From NCBI RefSeq assembly GCF_033807715.1, contig NC_084599.1, positions 33,934,750 to 33,998,749 on the forward strand: a DNA stretch of 64,000 bases, in the 5' to 3' direction. Within the stretch, counting starts at the first letter, position 1, and each line of letters opens with the position of its first letter. Positions 12,326 to 26,984 of this stretch are shown piece by piece. Below the pieces are notes generated by a model that ran no database searches, was not told where the DNA came from, and worked only from the letters and a program-made list of their open reading frames with translations. The DNA comes from Cololabis saira. Taxonomy: Eukaryota; Chordata; Actinopteri; Beloniformes; Belonidae. Both the position numbers and the translations under genes were made by a program.

Positions 12326-15169
12326 TTAGTGATCTTTAGCGACACTTGCAGTAACGAGCTTCGACAGAATGATCTCCTCTGTGTGGCTCTATTTAGTAAG
12401 TTGCAGCTCATTGGCGTGCAGTGCAGTCTACATCTTAGCAGATTTGTTTCAGTTTCATTGGTTTAGTCTGTTTTGATTTAAAAAAAAAACCAACAAAATA
12501 TAGAGTGTTGACTCTCTGCTCAGATAAATTGGGAATCACAATCACACTACATAAACATCTAGTTGGTGAATTTAGCCTTGAGGAACAAATATCCAGTTAC
12601 TTCCCTCTGTGTTATGTGCACCAAATGATTACCCCTAATGTTAACATAATAATATTACTCTTACTTAATGAATATGTGCACAATCTTGAAAACCAAGTGG
12701 TGCAGGTTTAAATGAATGCATTTCTGCTCGGGGGGAGTGTTTTTAATTCACACGATTCCTCAAAATACACAATACTGAGCTTGAAATTCCTCTCACGGTC
12801 TACAGTAATATCTGACTTCAGCTTGATGTCCATGTCAGAGCTGATTGCGGTTTTTATCACCCATTTCATCTCCAAAAGTCTAAAATAAAGCTGACGTTAA
12901 AAGGTTTATGAAACAAACGTCACACAACTACTTGTAACTAGTGTCCCTTTTTTATTTTTTTGTTTTAACTGATGATACATTTCATTTCCGTGTATCTTTA
13001 CATCAAACCCACAACGTGTGTGTGATCATTTGTTTATATTTATGAACACCAGAAGTGTGTTTTGCATATGTGAAGTTTTTTTGCATATGTACTGGTAAAC
13101 AAAAGTACACGTAAGCGAGACAAAGCAGAGTTTATCCGAGCTGTTCCCTTTCCTCCTCTCTCACCCTCGGACATCCCTCTTTATGTGTGTGATTGTGTGT
13201 GTTTTGGTACCAGATGTTCATAAAATGTGATGCTCCTGAGCCTCCATCACTTCCTTCGCCCACAAAGCTGCATCCGCTCACATCACTGTCATCTTAAGTG
13301 GCACAACCCCGATGTTTTGGGGATGTTTTTGTCATATCAACGTCATACTCAGTCTCGCCTGCATAAACCAGCATGGCTGTGCCATTAGTTTACTTGTTTT
13401 ATGGCATCATTTGTCTATTTTATGGCTTAGTTTGGCAGTGGTTTTTGAAGGTGACTCTCTGCAAGAACACCGATGGACCCAGCTGGAGATGGATGCGGCT
13501 TCTTATTGCTGAGCTGTTTTATGGCCGAGAGCAGGAGGAGGAGCCTTTTTAGTGATGATCACTGACTGATTTCCACTAAAGTAGATATCAATTCTTTATT
13601 TCAAGCATTTTTGTAAGCTGAAAATATAGCAGGTCTTCATAAATGATATGGGTACAAAAAGTATAGGTTTCAGGTGAAATGTTTCCTCTAAAAGTAAAAA
13701 ACTTGTAGGCTAAATGGTGGAGGTGGGAGTTGTGATGAGTGGATAGCTGAGTGGATAAAAGGTTTGCAACTACCTCAAAAGAAAAGCCTTTATGGGAAGC
13801 ATACAGGAGGAATAGAAAGTAGACTAATTAGATAAAATGGTGGAGAGAATAATGGTTTTGTACTTGCCCGTGGAGAGTAAGGAATCAGAAATGAGTTCTT
13901 GTTTGGACCCACAAAGATTCCTGCATTAAAAATGAACCGTTTTTATGTCTAAAAAGAAAAAGATCTTAGTTGAATCTGTCCAAATATTCCTCTTTTCTCT
14001 TTCTACTTTGGTTAAACTGTATTTGGACTGCAGAGGAGATGTCTGCCTGCTGATCACAACTGCTGCCGTCGCCGTCCGTTACCATGCAGAGCGGGTGGAG
14101 CGCTGGTTGACACCGGCCCGAATCCTGCCCGGTCCCTTTTTACGCAACTTCTGGGCCATTGACCTTTTTGTTGAACGGCAGAAACAGACTTGTATCTGAG
14201 TGAAGATTTAAAAGCACGATCCGACATGAGGTGAAGCCTCTGGAAAGTGAAACGGTGTAATGAGCTGGAGAGATCATTGTGATGGTTGTCTGACGAGCAC
14301 GTTTAACCTTTCTCTGGAGGGGGGGAGACACACACTCACTCGAACCCTGTGATTACATGACGCGCAATGTAATAGGCGCTAAACATAACTAACTACAGTC
14401 CAGTCAGTGGGAGGGAGCTCTGGGGGTGCAAACGTGTCAGTGGTTTGATTGTAATGACAACGCTAAGTCCGGTCAGCTTCCGCCGCGGTTACCTAAAAAA
14501 AGTGTGAAAAGAGTATTGAGTCACTTCCTTTTATTAGCAGCGAAGGCATGAGGCCGGTCAGGGTAACCTTTGACCAGAGCCAAGCAGAGGCTGTTTTTGT
14601 GCGTGTTGACAGCAGGAAGTGGGATCACCCCAGATGACGGCTGAACCGGTCCTGTCTCAGGGCCGCCAGCTGCTCCTCGCAGCCCGGCGCTCACGTCCTC
14701 ACTGATGTCAACCAACTAGGGCTGCAGCTATCCAATATTTTAGTAATCAAGTATTCTACCGAAAATTCCATCGATTAATCGAGTAATTGGATAAAACATT
14801 TTTTTGTTTAGTTAAAGAGCAATTATAAATATACATAAGATGTTAGATGTTAATTGACATTACTAAGACTAAATTATATAATACAGTAGGTTCATGGCTG
14901 TGCATTTAAAAACCCTGAACTTACACCAGTCGACCAAATTCATCGCCTTCACTCAAGAAACTAAGGATCTTACCAAGAAATGTTCTTATTTCTAACCTAA
15001 AAATGCCATTACACCTGATAACAAGCATCACTTAAAAGGTTAAGTGTTTTTCCCATGTGTTTCAATTGAACTTTCATTTGTGTCGAGCAAATTTTAAGTT
15101 CTAGTTACGGTAAGTTTTAAGTTAAAGTCTTTAAGATTTTGAGTTTTGGCAGTGTTCAAAATAAAATTA

Positions 15170-16436
15170 CCGTATTTTCGCGACCATAAGGCGCACATAC
15201 ATTTTTTATTTTTGTTTTAAATGTGCCGGGCGCCTTATGAAACGGTGCACCGTGTCTATTACCTGAATTACGGTAACGTAAGGCCGGCCACCATGAGAAC
15301 GGTAAAAAGAGAAGGGGGCGGGTGAAGCCCCCGTGAGTTACGGACATGAATGAGACCATCCACTGAGCTTTTTAATGCGGAAACAAAGATGAAGACTTTT
15401 AAGGATTTGCTTGATGTGTAAAGTGAAATAAAATACAATCAAACTAAGTTTTGCTCCCGCTCTATTTTTAAATAAGCACACTTGTGTGTGTGTGTTCTGC
15501 AGCGCGTGTGTGTTTTGCATGTCGGGAAAGAGGATGCACCTGCCGTGGGGTTGCGGGGCCAGCGCGCTGCATCCCCGGGGCAGATCCGGCTGAAATGCCG
15601 GTGCTCTTTCCCCGGGAGTCCCTGCTACCAGTCCAGGCGGGTTCCTCCGGTCCCGGCCGGTCGGAACCGGTCACGTTCACCGGTTGAAGCCGCGGTGATG
15701 CGCGCTGCTCCAGCCCGACTTCCTGGTTCCCAAAGCGGGGTCCGATCGAATTCTCCTGGTTCCTGGCCGCTTTGGGAGCAGGGATTTCTGGACTCCGTCC
15801 CAGGTTGGATCAGCTTCACCCTCCGAGATTTTCAGCGAAATCTGTCGGTTACAAACCCCGGTACCGGATCCCCGACATGCGCGTGTGTGCGTTTCGCGCC
15901 GCGAAACGCACACATACTCATTTATGTTGTGCTTGCCTGCCACGCTGATGGACAGAAACACCTATGATGATTTTTAAAAGAAAAACTTTGCATAAGACGT
16001 TTCCAGCCGGAGTCATTATAACGGCGAATGAAAAGGGGTGGCTGGATGAAGGGATGATGATCAAGTGGCTGAGACAGGTCTGGAAATTCGGACTGGCGCA
16101 GCTGAAATAGCGGAGCTCTTTAATGCCGAAACAGAGGGTGAGGACTTTGAAGGATTTGCTTGATGTGTAAAGTGAAATAAAATACAATCAAACTAAGTTT
16201 TGCTCCGCTCTATTTTTAAATAAGCACACTTGTGTGCTTGTGTGTGTGTTCTGCAGCGGGGGTGTGTGTTTTGTGGCGCGCGTGTGTGTTTTGCCACACG
16301 CGTGTGTGCAGCTCCGTGTCTGTAGACTGCGCCTTTTGGGTCGGTGCGCCGTATGTGTGTTTTAAAACCAAAAATTACACACAAAACTGAGGGTGCGCCT
16401 TTTCACACGGTGCGCCGTATGGTCGTGAAAATACGG
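15170..16436. mobile_element. TA-flanked DNA transposon nested in the hAT element
   Basis: Inverted ends CCGTATTTTCGCGACCATA and its near-complement TATGGTCGTGAAAATACGG are flanked by TA on both sides (15168-15169 and 16437-16438). This fits a mariner-like non-autonomous element. Inside, about 155 bases (15365-15518) are repeated directly at 16113-16272. GCGTGTGTG and GGCGCAC motifs recur near both ends. Confidence 0.75.
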
Positions 16437-16527
16437 TATGAGACCTGCTGTATTGGAGCACATTTTCTTTTAGTTAAAACTGTAGCGGGAACAGATGTTT
16501 AGAGGAACCTATGTATGTACCGGGTGA

Positions 16528-16625
16528 AGGCTGATTTATGGTTCCGCGTTACACCAACGCAGAGCCTACGCCGTACCCTACGGCGTAGGCTCTGCGTCGA
16601 TTTAACGCGGACCATAAATCAGGCT
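16528..16625. mobile_element. Short palindromic MITE (about 98 bp)
   Basis: The two halves are near-perfect reverse complements, from CTGATTTATGGT on the left to ACCATAAATCAG on the right. CTACGCCGTA and TACGGCGTAG lie at the centre. It can fold into a hairpin of about 45 bp. A related fragment appears at about 5205-5260 inside the 4768-5860 element. Confidence 0.7.
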
Positions 16626-16789
16626 TTATAGGAGAACGGACCAGAAGAATATAGAGTGGATTAAAAATAAAGTTAAGCACTGAGCTACATGTGTCTCCCG
16701 TCTGGGCCATTGCAGACTGCGTGACCACGGCATGTTACTAAAACCAAACATATCCGCTGCCTCTTTCTTCCCCCTTTAACGTGCTCGGC

Positions 16790-16855
16790 GTCAGCGCGTT
16801 GTACCGTCAGCGCGTTGTACCGTCAGCGCGTTGTACCGCCAGCGCGTTGTGCCGC
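16790..16855 (+). repeat. Four-copy 16-bp tandem repeat
   Basis: The unit GTCAGCGCGTTGTACC is repeated four times with minor changes in the last copy. It lies inside the hAT element at 14717-16988. Confidence 0.85.
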
Positions 16856-17239
16856 ATTAAATGTAGTCCGGGCGAAATACCTGCTTTGAGCTGCAAAATT
16901 AAACGATTACTCGAGGCAGAGAAAATTCCTCGATCATTTTTTGTAATCGAATTACTCGAATTATTCAAGGTTTCACGTTTCAGCCCTACAACCAACTGTC
17001 CAGAGGAGTCCAACCTGAAGTGAAGTATTATGACAAGATGATCGCATGATGGTGTCTTTTTAGATGTAGCTTTCTTGTATAAAGGGACTGTTGGGTTGGG
17101 CGAAAAAAAAAAATAAAAAAAAATTCTAGCACTGGCATGGCAGTCCAACTGTGTCCAACTGGACTCGCAGCAGTCTGACCAGCACTGATCCAGCTGGAAC
17201 CTCCTATGTGATTTCTTGCTTGTGTTCTCTCACATGTAA

Positions 17240-17273
17240 TTGGCTTTGGATAAAAGCGTCTGCTAAATGACAG
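17240..17273 (+). repeat. Fish SINE/LINE tail motif
   Basis: TTGGATAAAAGCGTCTGCT is preceded by GGC and followed by AAATGACAGTAG. The motif is widespread in vertebrate retroelement tails. Nothing recognisable lies upstream. Confidence 0.45.
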
Positions 17274-19192
17274 TAGTAGGTTTGAATGAAGGCATTCTGC
17301 TGAAGAGGTTTCAGCAAGTGGTCGTAACACTGAAGAAATGCCGTCCTATGAGATGTTTAGCTAATGGTTGCCTCTCTGGTAACATGGAAGCAAAAAGTAA
17401 AGTGCTCAAATCTAATAAAATTTGGTACAAAAAGTGCTCTTTCCTCCTGATAATTTTAAATGACGGACAACACTCTGAATAGTATCTACTGTGAAGTTTT
17501 CAGCGTTCAGATTACCTTCTGTTCTCAGCCATGATGATCACAAAGAGATGTGGTCCATCCTAAAAAAAAAGATAAAAAAATAAATACAATTATTTAATGT
17601 ATTTAAAAAAAAACATGATGTGAATGAAAGTCAAGCAAAATAGACATTATAAAATAATCTTGCTCTTTCTTAACACTGTTACAAAGCAAATGACTAGTGT
17701 TGATTTAAAAAAAAAAAAGAAGTTAATTTTAATTACTCTTATTAGACATTGCTGCCCGCAGTTTAAAGGCTCACATTTAATAAGTAAAGCTGAGTGATCT
17801 AAGCTGGGTTGTTTTCTCTAAACATTTCAATAAAATTCCTCATGCTTGAAATTGATTATGTCAAAGTAACTTATTAATTTAGTATTATTTAATCATTTAG
17901 CCATGATGCCTAATGTAGATTTTGATATATATTTCTCCTAAAGCTACAGCTGAAGGCTCGCTATCAATTAAGCCTGTGACATACAGTAATAGTTCAAAAC
18001 TGTGATGGGAATGACTTGCGATAAATAAACTAACACTTCACTCTTTGATGCTTTGCAGTAAAAATGGAGCCCCGACAGTAAATAGCCTTTGCAGACACAC
18101 AAAAGAAGTATTATTTATGCTTCAGAAACATGGCCTTTTATTAAAGATAAACGATGATGTAAAGTATCTGATTAACTTCTCACAAAGTAAGATTTCATCT
18201 GATTAGCCAAATCTGTCATTGACGTTTAGAGTGTAAATGCACGGCACAAGGAAAATGATAGTCTACCGTTTATTACAATGCATTGATATTGTGCATGTTA
18301 TTTATTTTTCGATATAAGCAGATTTGCAATTTGCTTCACGTTTCTTTTCCACATCAAAAAACCCAGGGTTAAAGGTTAACCGTTTAATCGATCGAGCCCT
18401 GCTCCATCTGACCTGTCCGACACACGTGGAGCTGAATGCAAAAACCGAGCGTACTCTTTCTGTTACGAACAAAATGATTATGAAAGCTAATGGTTGATCT
18501 GTTCAGGCACAATACCTTTTACTTTACCACCTTGTTAGATTTCCATCTAGCAAAAGACACTGTCCATGACGTAGTTGAGGTGTTGCTTCCTGTCCTTAAC
18601 TAGATTAAGTCCATCTCATTTCACTTAGGGAATTGGATAAAACTGATCACAGTTGAAGCAACGCAAGCTAGAGATGCACTGAACAGAAAGCTTAACGTTG
18701 TCCCAATTAATTAATTAATTTGTGTGCGTAGTTTATCTTAGTTGTTTGCGTTTTTATATCTAATGTTTAGTGTTACAAAAAAAAACAGCAGTGGAGGCAA
18801 TTGATCCCACGCGAGTGGATTTGCAGCTGTTGTACATAATGATGCGTTGCGGAGCGGTGAATACTCCTTAAAAATGTCAACAAGTGCTGCCTGTTGGTGT
18901 GTTTTACTGCTGCTCTCACGGACTGCTAGTCCATGAACGGGGGACCTGACGGACCACGTGGCTGCTGAGGCTGATAATGAGTTTGACTCTCCTCCCCTGC
19001 TGGGCTCCTTTCCGGCAGCTTCAGCACCTTCTCAAGTGGAAGTGAGCAGGAGTGAAAACCTCTGAGGAGTGAAAGAATAAGAAAAGTAAGATACAGACGT
19101 AGTTTGCTGTGCCGTTTTATATTAAGATGAGGGTGTAGAAAAATTAGATGTGCTATATGTCAGGAATATTCTGCAATGTAACTATTACCCGC

Positions 19193-20527
<1,335 letters not shown>

Positions 20528-20932
20528 TTACCCGCAATAAAAATGCAAACACAGAGTTGTTGTTGTTTAGTCCGGCAGTGAAAAAGGGGCAACTGTAAGA
20601 GACAGCCGGATGATTCAATTGCGATGGAGGAAGACGGGGATTTGCAGATTTGCCTTGAAGCCGAGGGAAAATGAAACGAGGACAAAAACACAGGACTCAA
20701 AACAAACTTGTTAAACCCAGAAATTCAAGTGTCTCCGCAGAGAGGGAGTTCCATGAAAAAAAACAAGGTGTGAAGACGCAGAAAATGTGTTGGAGAGATG
20801 GAAAGGAATGGCTGGATGCTCGTGTTTATGCTCGTCTGCTTACAGTGTCTGTGTGCAGATTTTCCACGAAGCTACTCCTGGCAGCCATTTGATGGGCCAG
20901 TGAACCGTGCTGTGCATGGTTTGAGCCACCTG

Positions 20933-20940
<8 letters not shown>

Positions 20941-21018
<78 letters not shown>
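20941..21018 (+). repeat. (AC)n microsatellite
   Basis: About 39 uninterrupted AC units. From 21019 to 22360 I see no recognisable feature. Confidence 0.97.
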
Positions 21019-21022
<4 letters not shown>

Positions 21023-22363
21023 ATAGCCTGGCCCTTACCAGATATGGAAAATAATGTTTTTTTTTAAGATCTATTAGGGATGCGTGATTTTAAATCTAAG
21101 TGAACATGCAACATATTGGTAAACTATGTGTTTTAATGGACGGCAGCTGCTTTCGTTGTCTCATTAATGTGAAAGTAAGCCTGAATGCCCAAACGTTTCT
21201 CCGCTCTGTTTTAATCAGTTCAGTATGACAACATCTGGTGTCCCGTTGAAGGGTTTTTGAATACCAAACAGAAACCATTTTATCATTTTTAGACTTGACA
21301 AGTAGGAAATTACACGTACCCCAATTATGCGATTGCCAAAATATGGCAGCGAGATATCTGATTCAGGACTGCCAGGATAAACAAGACATTTAAAGTTATA
21401 TTTACCAAATAATCAACAGAGGGGAGACTGCTCATTAAGTTTCATGCATTATTTAATTTTAATGTGTGATGATGATAATGTAATAGCACTGAAAACAGAG
21501 TGTACTGTAGTGTCACTGTGGAGTGTACTTTATGGGCTTGCTGGCAGGCCCGGGCTCCATGCTGTCCTCGCTCCTCCTCGTGGCAGCATACATCACTTTT
21601 TCAGTGGGTCAAGGACGCAGTTACTGTCAGCAAGGAGGCCGTACAGACTGTGCTTGTCCCCTAAATCCCTTCATGGACCTGAAGTGATGGTCCACTGCTC
21701 CTGTCCCCCAGTGGCCCCGTTTGTCGTGCTAAACTATCTCATTTATTACACCAGAACAAAAGGAGTGTGTGTGTGTTTGTGCAACGAATAACCAGGTGTT
21801 AAAGCAAACACTGTTGTTTTTCTCCTCCCATATTGCCTGAAGGGGATATTCCCTTTAGTTTTGCATTCTCACCTCGTATTTCTCTTATTTCCTTTTACAC
21901 TTCCTCTCCAGAGTGACACGAATCCATTCTGGCTTACAAGTTTGTTGTGAAAGCATCAAAAACACTTGAGTGTCCTGGGAGGCACTTTTCAGGAGTGATA
22001 ATTTGAGATATTTGTTGTGCTCAAGCACATGTAATAAGGTTCTCACTGGAATGAGAAGAGGTGGAAACTCTATTCACATCATTTCTTCTCTTCAGACGTA
22101 TCAGGATGGAGCAGTTTACGTGCCTGACTGATCCTACGGTGTATTTTGTCTAGGACAACAATTTGGTCCTACATGTTGGGTCGGACACAGATGGTAGAGT
22201 TCATCTTGAAGTGATCGTCTGCAGCTCCTGCCTCTCTCGGCAGATCCACAGCAGAGCAGTGCTTTTGAGTGAGTATCTGAAATGGAGGCTCTCATTTCAG
22301 GTGCCGTTTCTGTGGTGAAATCAGAAATGACTAGTGCGTTTCTCCGAAACTCAGTTACTGTAA

Positions 22364-22851
22364 AGGCCCTGACACACCAAGCCGACTGTCGGCCGTCCAT
22401 GAGCATCGGTGCGCGTCTGTCGGCCTAGTTTTCCCGGTGTGTCCCGCACGTCGCCACAGGTCGGTCAAACAGCTCACTCTGTGATTGGCTGTTCCCAGAA
22501 TTTCCCAGAATGCTTTTCGTCGTCATTTGCGGATTGAATCAAAAAAAAAAACATGGGGGACATTTCTTATTTTTTTAGTGAATAAAATCAATATTTTGAG
22601 TAAGTTTCTGCATAAAAATGTGTTTTGATTACATTTCTAGCGAGAAACATATATTTTACTTTCATAATATTCACTCAGTGAATGTATAATATAATCACTC
22701 GCTTGCCCGTTGTTGCAAAGTCTTTTTCAAACCTCGCCACGGTTTTCAAACCGTGCTTCTTTTTGAGCCCGACCCAGCCAGACACAGGCGACGCGAGGCG
22801 ACACAGCAGTCGGCCGACAGCGGGCGACGTCGGGTTGGTGTGTCCTCGGCT
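22364..22851. mobile_element. PIF/Harbinger-type MITE, 488 bp, TSD TAA
   Basis: TAA occurs on each side (22361-22363 and 22852-22854). The ends are inverted (AGGCCCTGACACACC against AGCCGAGGACACACC) and subterminally rich in CGGCCGACAG. Bases 22497-22690 closely match 4956-5150 of the other Harbinger-type element, although the outer ends of the two elements differ. Confidence 0.75.
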
Positions 22852-23209
22852 TAACATAAGCTGTCTGCTCATGGCTGAGATTCGTCCTCTTAACCTTCCA
22901 GGCAAACCCACAGCCAGTCACGGCGGTTTGTTGGTACAATTACCGCAAAACACCAAATAAAGGCGTTTATTTGCTAAAATCATTTGTGTTTTATTAATTG
23001 TGTTTCTCCATTCAACCCAAATCTTATCGTTCGTCTTTGATCTAGCCACCTAGCTCTAGCCGCGAACGGCTTCTCGTTGTCAGCTTTGGTCTGATGCAAC
23101 TCTTTTGCCATCACTCGCATAATCTTCCGCAATTATCTGCCGCTGGTATCTGGCACGATCGTGAAGTATCCAAGCAAAAAAAGGGGGGGGGGTGAGCGAA
23201 GAGCTAAAG

Positions 23210-23433
23210 CAGTGGTCTTAGACCCCAGTCCTCGAGATCTACTGTCCTGCATGTTTTAGATGTTACCCTGCTTCAGCACAACGTGATACAAGGAGCTGTG
23301 TCAACAACAGAACTGTCCAGACCTTGATAACAAGCTAATGAGGACTGTTAATTAGAATCAGGTGTGCTGAGGGCGGGAAACTTCCAAAACATGCGGGACA
23401 GTTGATCTTGAGGACCAGGGTTGGGGACCACTG
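23210..23433. mobile_element. hAT (Charlie-like) MITE, 224 bp
   Basis: The ends CAGTGGTC and GACCACTG are inverted repeats, with CCAGTCCTCGAG and CTTGAGGACCAGG inside them. The flanking octamers AGCTAAAG and AGATAGAG match at 6 of 8 positions, as for an aged 8-bp TSD. It is related to the element at 40737-40948. Confidence 0.75.
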
Positions 23434-23491
23434 AGATAGAGATTACGAGCTCACCTCTTTTCCCCTCCTTTGATTTGCCTCTCTCTTTGAT

Positions 23492-23928
23492 AAGGAAGGA
23501 AGGAAGGAAGGAAGGAAGGAAGGAAGGAAGGAAGGAAGGAAGGAAGGAAGGAAGGAAGGAAGGAAGGAAGGAAGGAAGGAAGGAAGGAAGGAAGGAAGGA
23601 AGGAAGGAAGGAAGGAAGGAAGGAAGGAAGGAAGGAAGGAAGGAAGGAAGGAAGGAAGGAAGGAAGGAAGGAAGGAAGGAAGGAAGGAAGGAAGGAAGGA
23701 AGGAAGGAAGGAAGGAAGGAAGGAAGGAAGGAAGGAAGGAAGGAAGGAAGGAAGGAAGGAAGGAAGGAAGGAAGGAAGGAAGGAAGGAAGGAAGGAAGGA
23801 AGGAAGGAAGGAAGGAAGGAAGGAAGGAAGGAAGGAAGGAAGGAAGGAAGGAAGGAAGGAAGGAAGGAAGGAAGGAAGGAAGGAAGGAAGGAAGGAAGGA
23901 AGGAAGGAAGGAAGGAAGGAAGGAAGGA
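23492..23928 (+). repeat. Perfect (GGAA)n microsatellite, about 437 bp
   Basis: About 109 tandem GGAA units show no interruption that I can see. The array sits at the left side of a truncated copy of the 19193-20527 hAT family. Confidence 0.98.
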
Positions 23929-24438
23929 TCTGAGAGCGAGATAGATTTATAGTTACAAAGATGGATGGATGGATGGAAGGAAGGAAGGAAGGAAGGAAGG
24001 AAGGAAGGAAGGAAGGAAGGAAGGAAGGAAGGAAGGAAGGAAGGAAGGAAGGAAGGAAGGAAGGAAGGAAGGAAGGAAGGAAGGAAGGAAGGAAGGAAGG
24101 AAGGAAGGAAGGAAGGAAGGAAGGAAGGAAGGAAGGAAGGAAGGAAGGAAGGAAGGAAGGAAGGAAGGAAGGAAGGAAGGAAGGAAGTTAGTTCCCATTT
24201 ATGAGGTTTTCTGAGTCATTCCAGTTTTGCAGTACAGGTGTAACTCATTTAATTGGTTTTTATCAATTCAATTTAATTGGTGTAGTTTAGTAGCATTTAG
24301 TATCTTTTTAGAGCAGTAGATTTATACTTAAAAAGGTGGAGTTGAATTGGTATTTTTTTTATCGTCATTTTTATTGTTATTGGGATAAATGCCAGAAATT
24401 ATTGTGATACATTTTTTAGTCCATACCGCCCATCCCTA
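23926..24438 (+). mobile_element. Truncated hAT copy (family of 19193 and 49863) with a second (GGAA)n array
   Basis: The segment GGATCTGAGAGCGAGATAG at 23926 matches the start-codon region of this family. A (GGAT)n run and a (GGAA)n array (23975-24187) follow. Then comes the family 3' part (about 24188-24438), ending in the terminal repeat CGCCCATCCCTA. The opposite end is missing, replaced by the microsatellite at 23492-23928. It is inverted relative to 19193-20527. Confidence 0.8.
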
Positions 24439-25964
24439 GATGTTTCTGATGATAGATCCTGAATCAGTGAACGTCCACTCCTGCTGTCCAGTCTGTCTGT
24501 GACTGTGTGGTGATGGTACAGCTATTCTTTGCCCTACTCACTGAAGTCTGTGGTGATTTCCCACGATGCCAACTGTTGGTTTCCAAACTGAATAGAGTAT
24601 ATTGATTGTGACCAAGGGCATCAACATGAGACTCAGGTGGTGTTGATCCATGGCTGTGCTACTGGAGTTATAATGTTGCTGTTGAGGTTCTGGCTGTAAT
24701 ATTTGGGTTCCTCTTTGGGTTGATCTGTATATACTGGGTGCAAATATAGGTGAAATATGTAATTCTGCCCTCTTTTTAAGGACCTGGACAACTAAACTTT
24801 AAAGACTTGTAAAAGATCTTGTTACTTTTGTACAGCAAATACATATAACTTTTGGATTTCCAATTTTTTTTTTATCAACACGCATAGCATTGCTATTTAA
24901 AAAAATTGCTAGTTAAATTATCTGGTTAAAGAATGCCAGTATTGAAAGTAATTCAAATGTTTTTTTTTTTTTTTTCCAGGAGCAGCCACTTATTATTCTG
25001 AGAAACAAACACGGTGGCATATTTGATTTACTGATGAAAATACTCTTGTAATTAGCCTTGAGGGCCTTGGTGCTTGTGTTTGGTTTATAAGATGGAAAGT
25101 TTTTCCTTTGTTGCGTCAGTGCACGTTATTTCTCATCACTAGTATGATGAGAGAAATCAAGTAGGCCTTGTTTTTAAACAAAAAACTGGATAGCTACCAA
25201 TGTTCATTCTCATTAAAATGTGTTACTAATGGATGCATTACCATTATAAGCAGTAGGGCTGCAACTAATGAATATTTTAGTAGTCGATCAATCTATCAAT
25301 TATTGAAACGATGATTTTACTGATCAGATTATGAATTGTGCTTAAAATTAGCCTGAGATTGTTTAAGGCATGTGCCAACTTTCAAGAAAACAATGAAAGA
25401 CGCAGGCATTTTTTAGCTGTTGTATTGATTGACGTCATTAAAAGAAACATGAACACCATTATTTGTTGTTGCACGTTCCGATCCACGGCATGAAACAGTC
25501 GTTTGGTAATGTCACCAACTAATAATCGATTACAGTTTTTCACAATTGTTTAAACACATTTATTGGAACATCAGACCCAATGTGTACAACCTGAAACTCA
25601 TGTTTCAGGTGGCTGAACCAATCCTGCTGAACTCAAAGCACATTTACTGCTCTAGACTCAAATTCCCATTCCATACCACACATTTCTCACAACACTATAC
25701 ACAATTCCCAATATCCTGCACACTCTTCCTGAATTCCCTCTCTTGCTGTTCACACAGAACACACAGTCAATCACATTTCTAAACTCCAATAGTGTGCAAC
25801 ATGCAATCAGCAATTTGCCATTGAATTCATATTCATTGATGAAGCGGGGTTCAACCTTGTGAAAAGAAGGCGCTGAGGGAGGAATATCATCGGCCAGCGT
25901 GCCATCACAAAGGTCCCTGGCCAACGCGGAGGGAACATAACAATGTGTGCTGCCATCAATTTGA

Positions 25965-26165
25965 TTGATTTGATATGTTTATTTGGTCACGTTATAGAAG
26001 TCAGTAGTCAATACAAAGTTGTTTTTTTACATGTATATCAAACAAGGACCTAAAGGTGTAGACTGAAGCCAAAGCTTATTTTGTCTACCCTTTACAGTAA
26101 CACAATGTAACCACTATAGTGCAAGATTTGAAAAAACAAAATAACTATATGAGAAGAAAAAAAAA
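25965..26165 (-). mobile_element. LINE 3' tail inserted in the Tc1 transposase
   Basis: The reverse strand ends GACCAAATAAACATATCAAA followed by TCAATCAA, a common 3' end of fish non-LTR elements. It splits the transposase coding sequence described above. Confidence 0.55.
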
Positions 26166-26332
<167 letters not shown>

Positions 26333-26984
26333 AAGAAAGAAACAAAGTAAATAAATAAGAAAAATAAATAAATGTTGCTCAAACTGGCAAACTGGACTCA
26401 ATCACTACGGCGTCCTCCATCACCATGCCACCCTTGGCCCCTACAACACTGCACTTCTTCTAGCATTCCTACTCATACTGTAAAATATTACCGGTATATA
26501 TTTGTTGTTACAGTAAAGGATTGTGTGTTGTTTTCTATTTGAGTAGCCTATACATATGAATACTATATGGTGATATATTACATCCAACAGCTGAAGGTAT
26601 AACACTGAACATATTCATTCATATAGTGTTTTCCATTCATACTATAGTGTCTTCCATTCTGCACATCAGTGTTCAGTGGGTGCTTAGAAATGTCTACTCA
26701 AATGATGTATGTGTTTGGCATTTGAGAAGGAAATACCATTTAGTGAAGAGTTAACACTGTTTTGAGGATAGAGTGTGTGTAATTTGTGTTTAGAGTTTTG
26801 AGAAAGTGAGGTAGTCTATCAGGAAATGTGTTTAAAAAATTGTGAAAAACTGTATTAGATTCGTTGGCAACTAATTTTGTCATCAAATTTTGTTGACCGC
26901 GTTGATTATTCGTCTTGCAGTCCTCATAATCAGTCTTATTGATGGATTGTGTCTAACCAAATAGTAGGTTTTATCAATTTTAAA

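Larger units (their letters stand above)
14717..16988. mobile_element. hAT-type element, 2272 bp, perfect TSD CAACCAAC, with nested insertions
   Basis: CAACCAAC flanks both ends (14709-14716 and 16989-16996). The terminal repeats are TAGGGCTG and CAGCCCTA, with ATCGAGTAATT-type subterminal motifs. Most of its length is explained by nested elements at 15170-16436 and 16528-16625 and by a short tandem at 16790-16855. Confidence 0.9.

Noticed and set aside
15482..15967. 161-codon ORF on + and overlapping minus ORFs
   Set aside because: They lie within the nested transposon at 15170-16436 and are GC-rich chance frames without motif.
18360..18400. Possible hAT right end (TTAATCGATCGAGCCCTG)
   Set aside because: No matching left end or target duplication was found upstream.
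21070..21110. Possible hAT left end (TTAGGGATGCGTGATTTTAA)
   Set aside because: No partner end or 8-bp duplication within 2 kb downstream; too little evidence.
23421..24214. KEGR-repeat ORFs of 75-170 codons
   Set aside because: Translation of (GGAA)n arrays.
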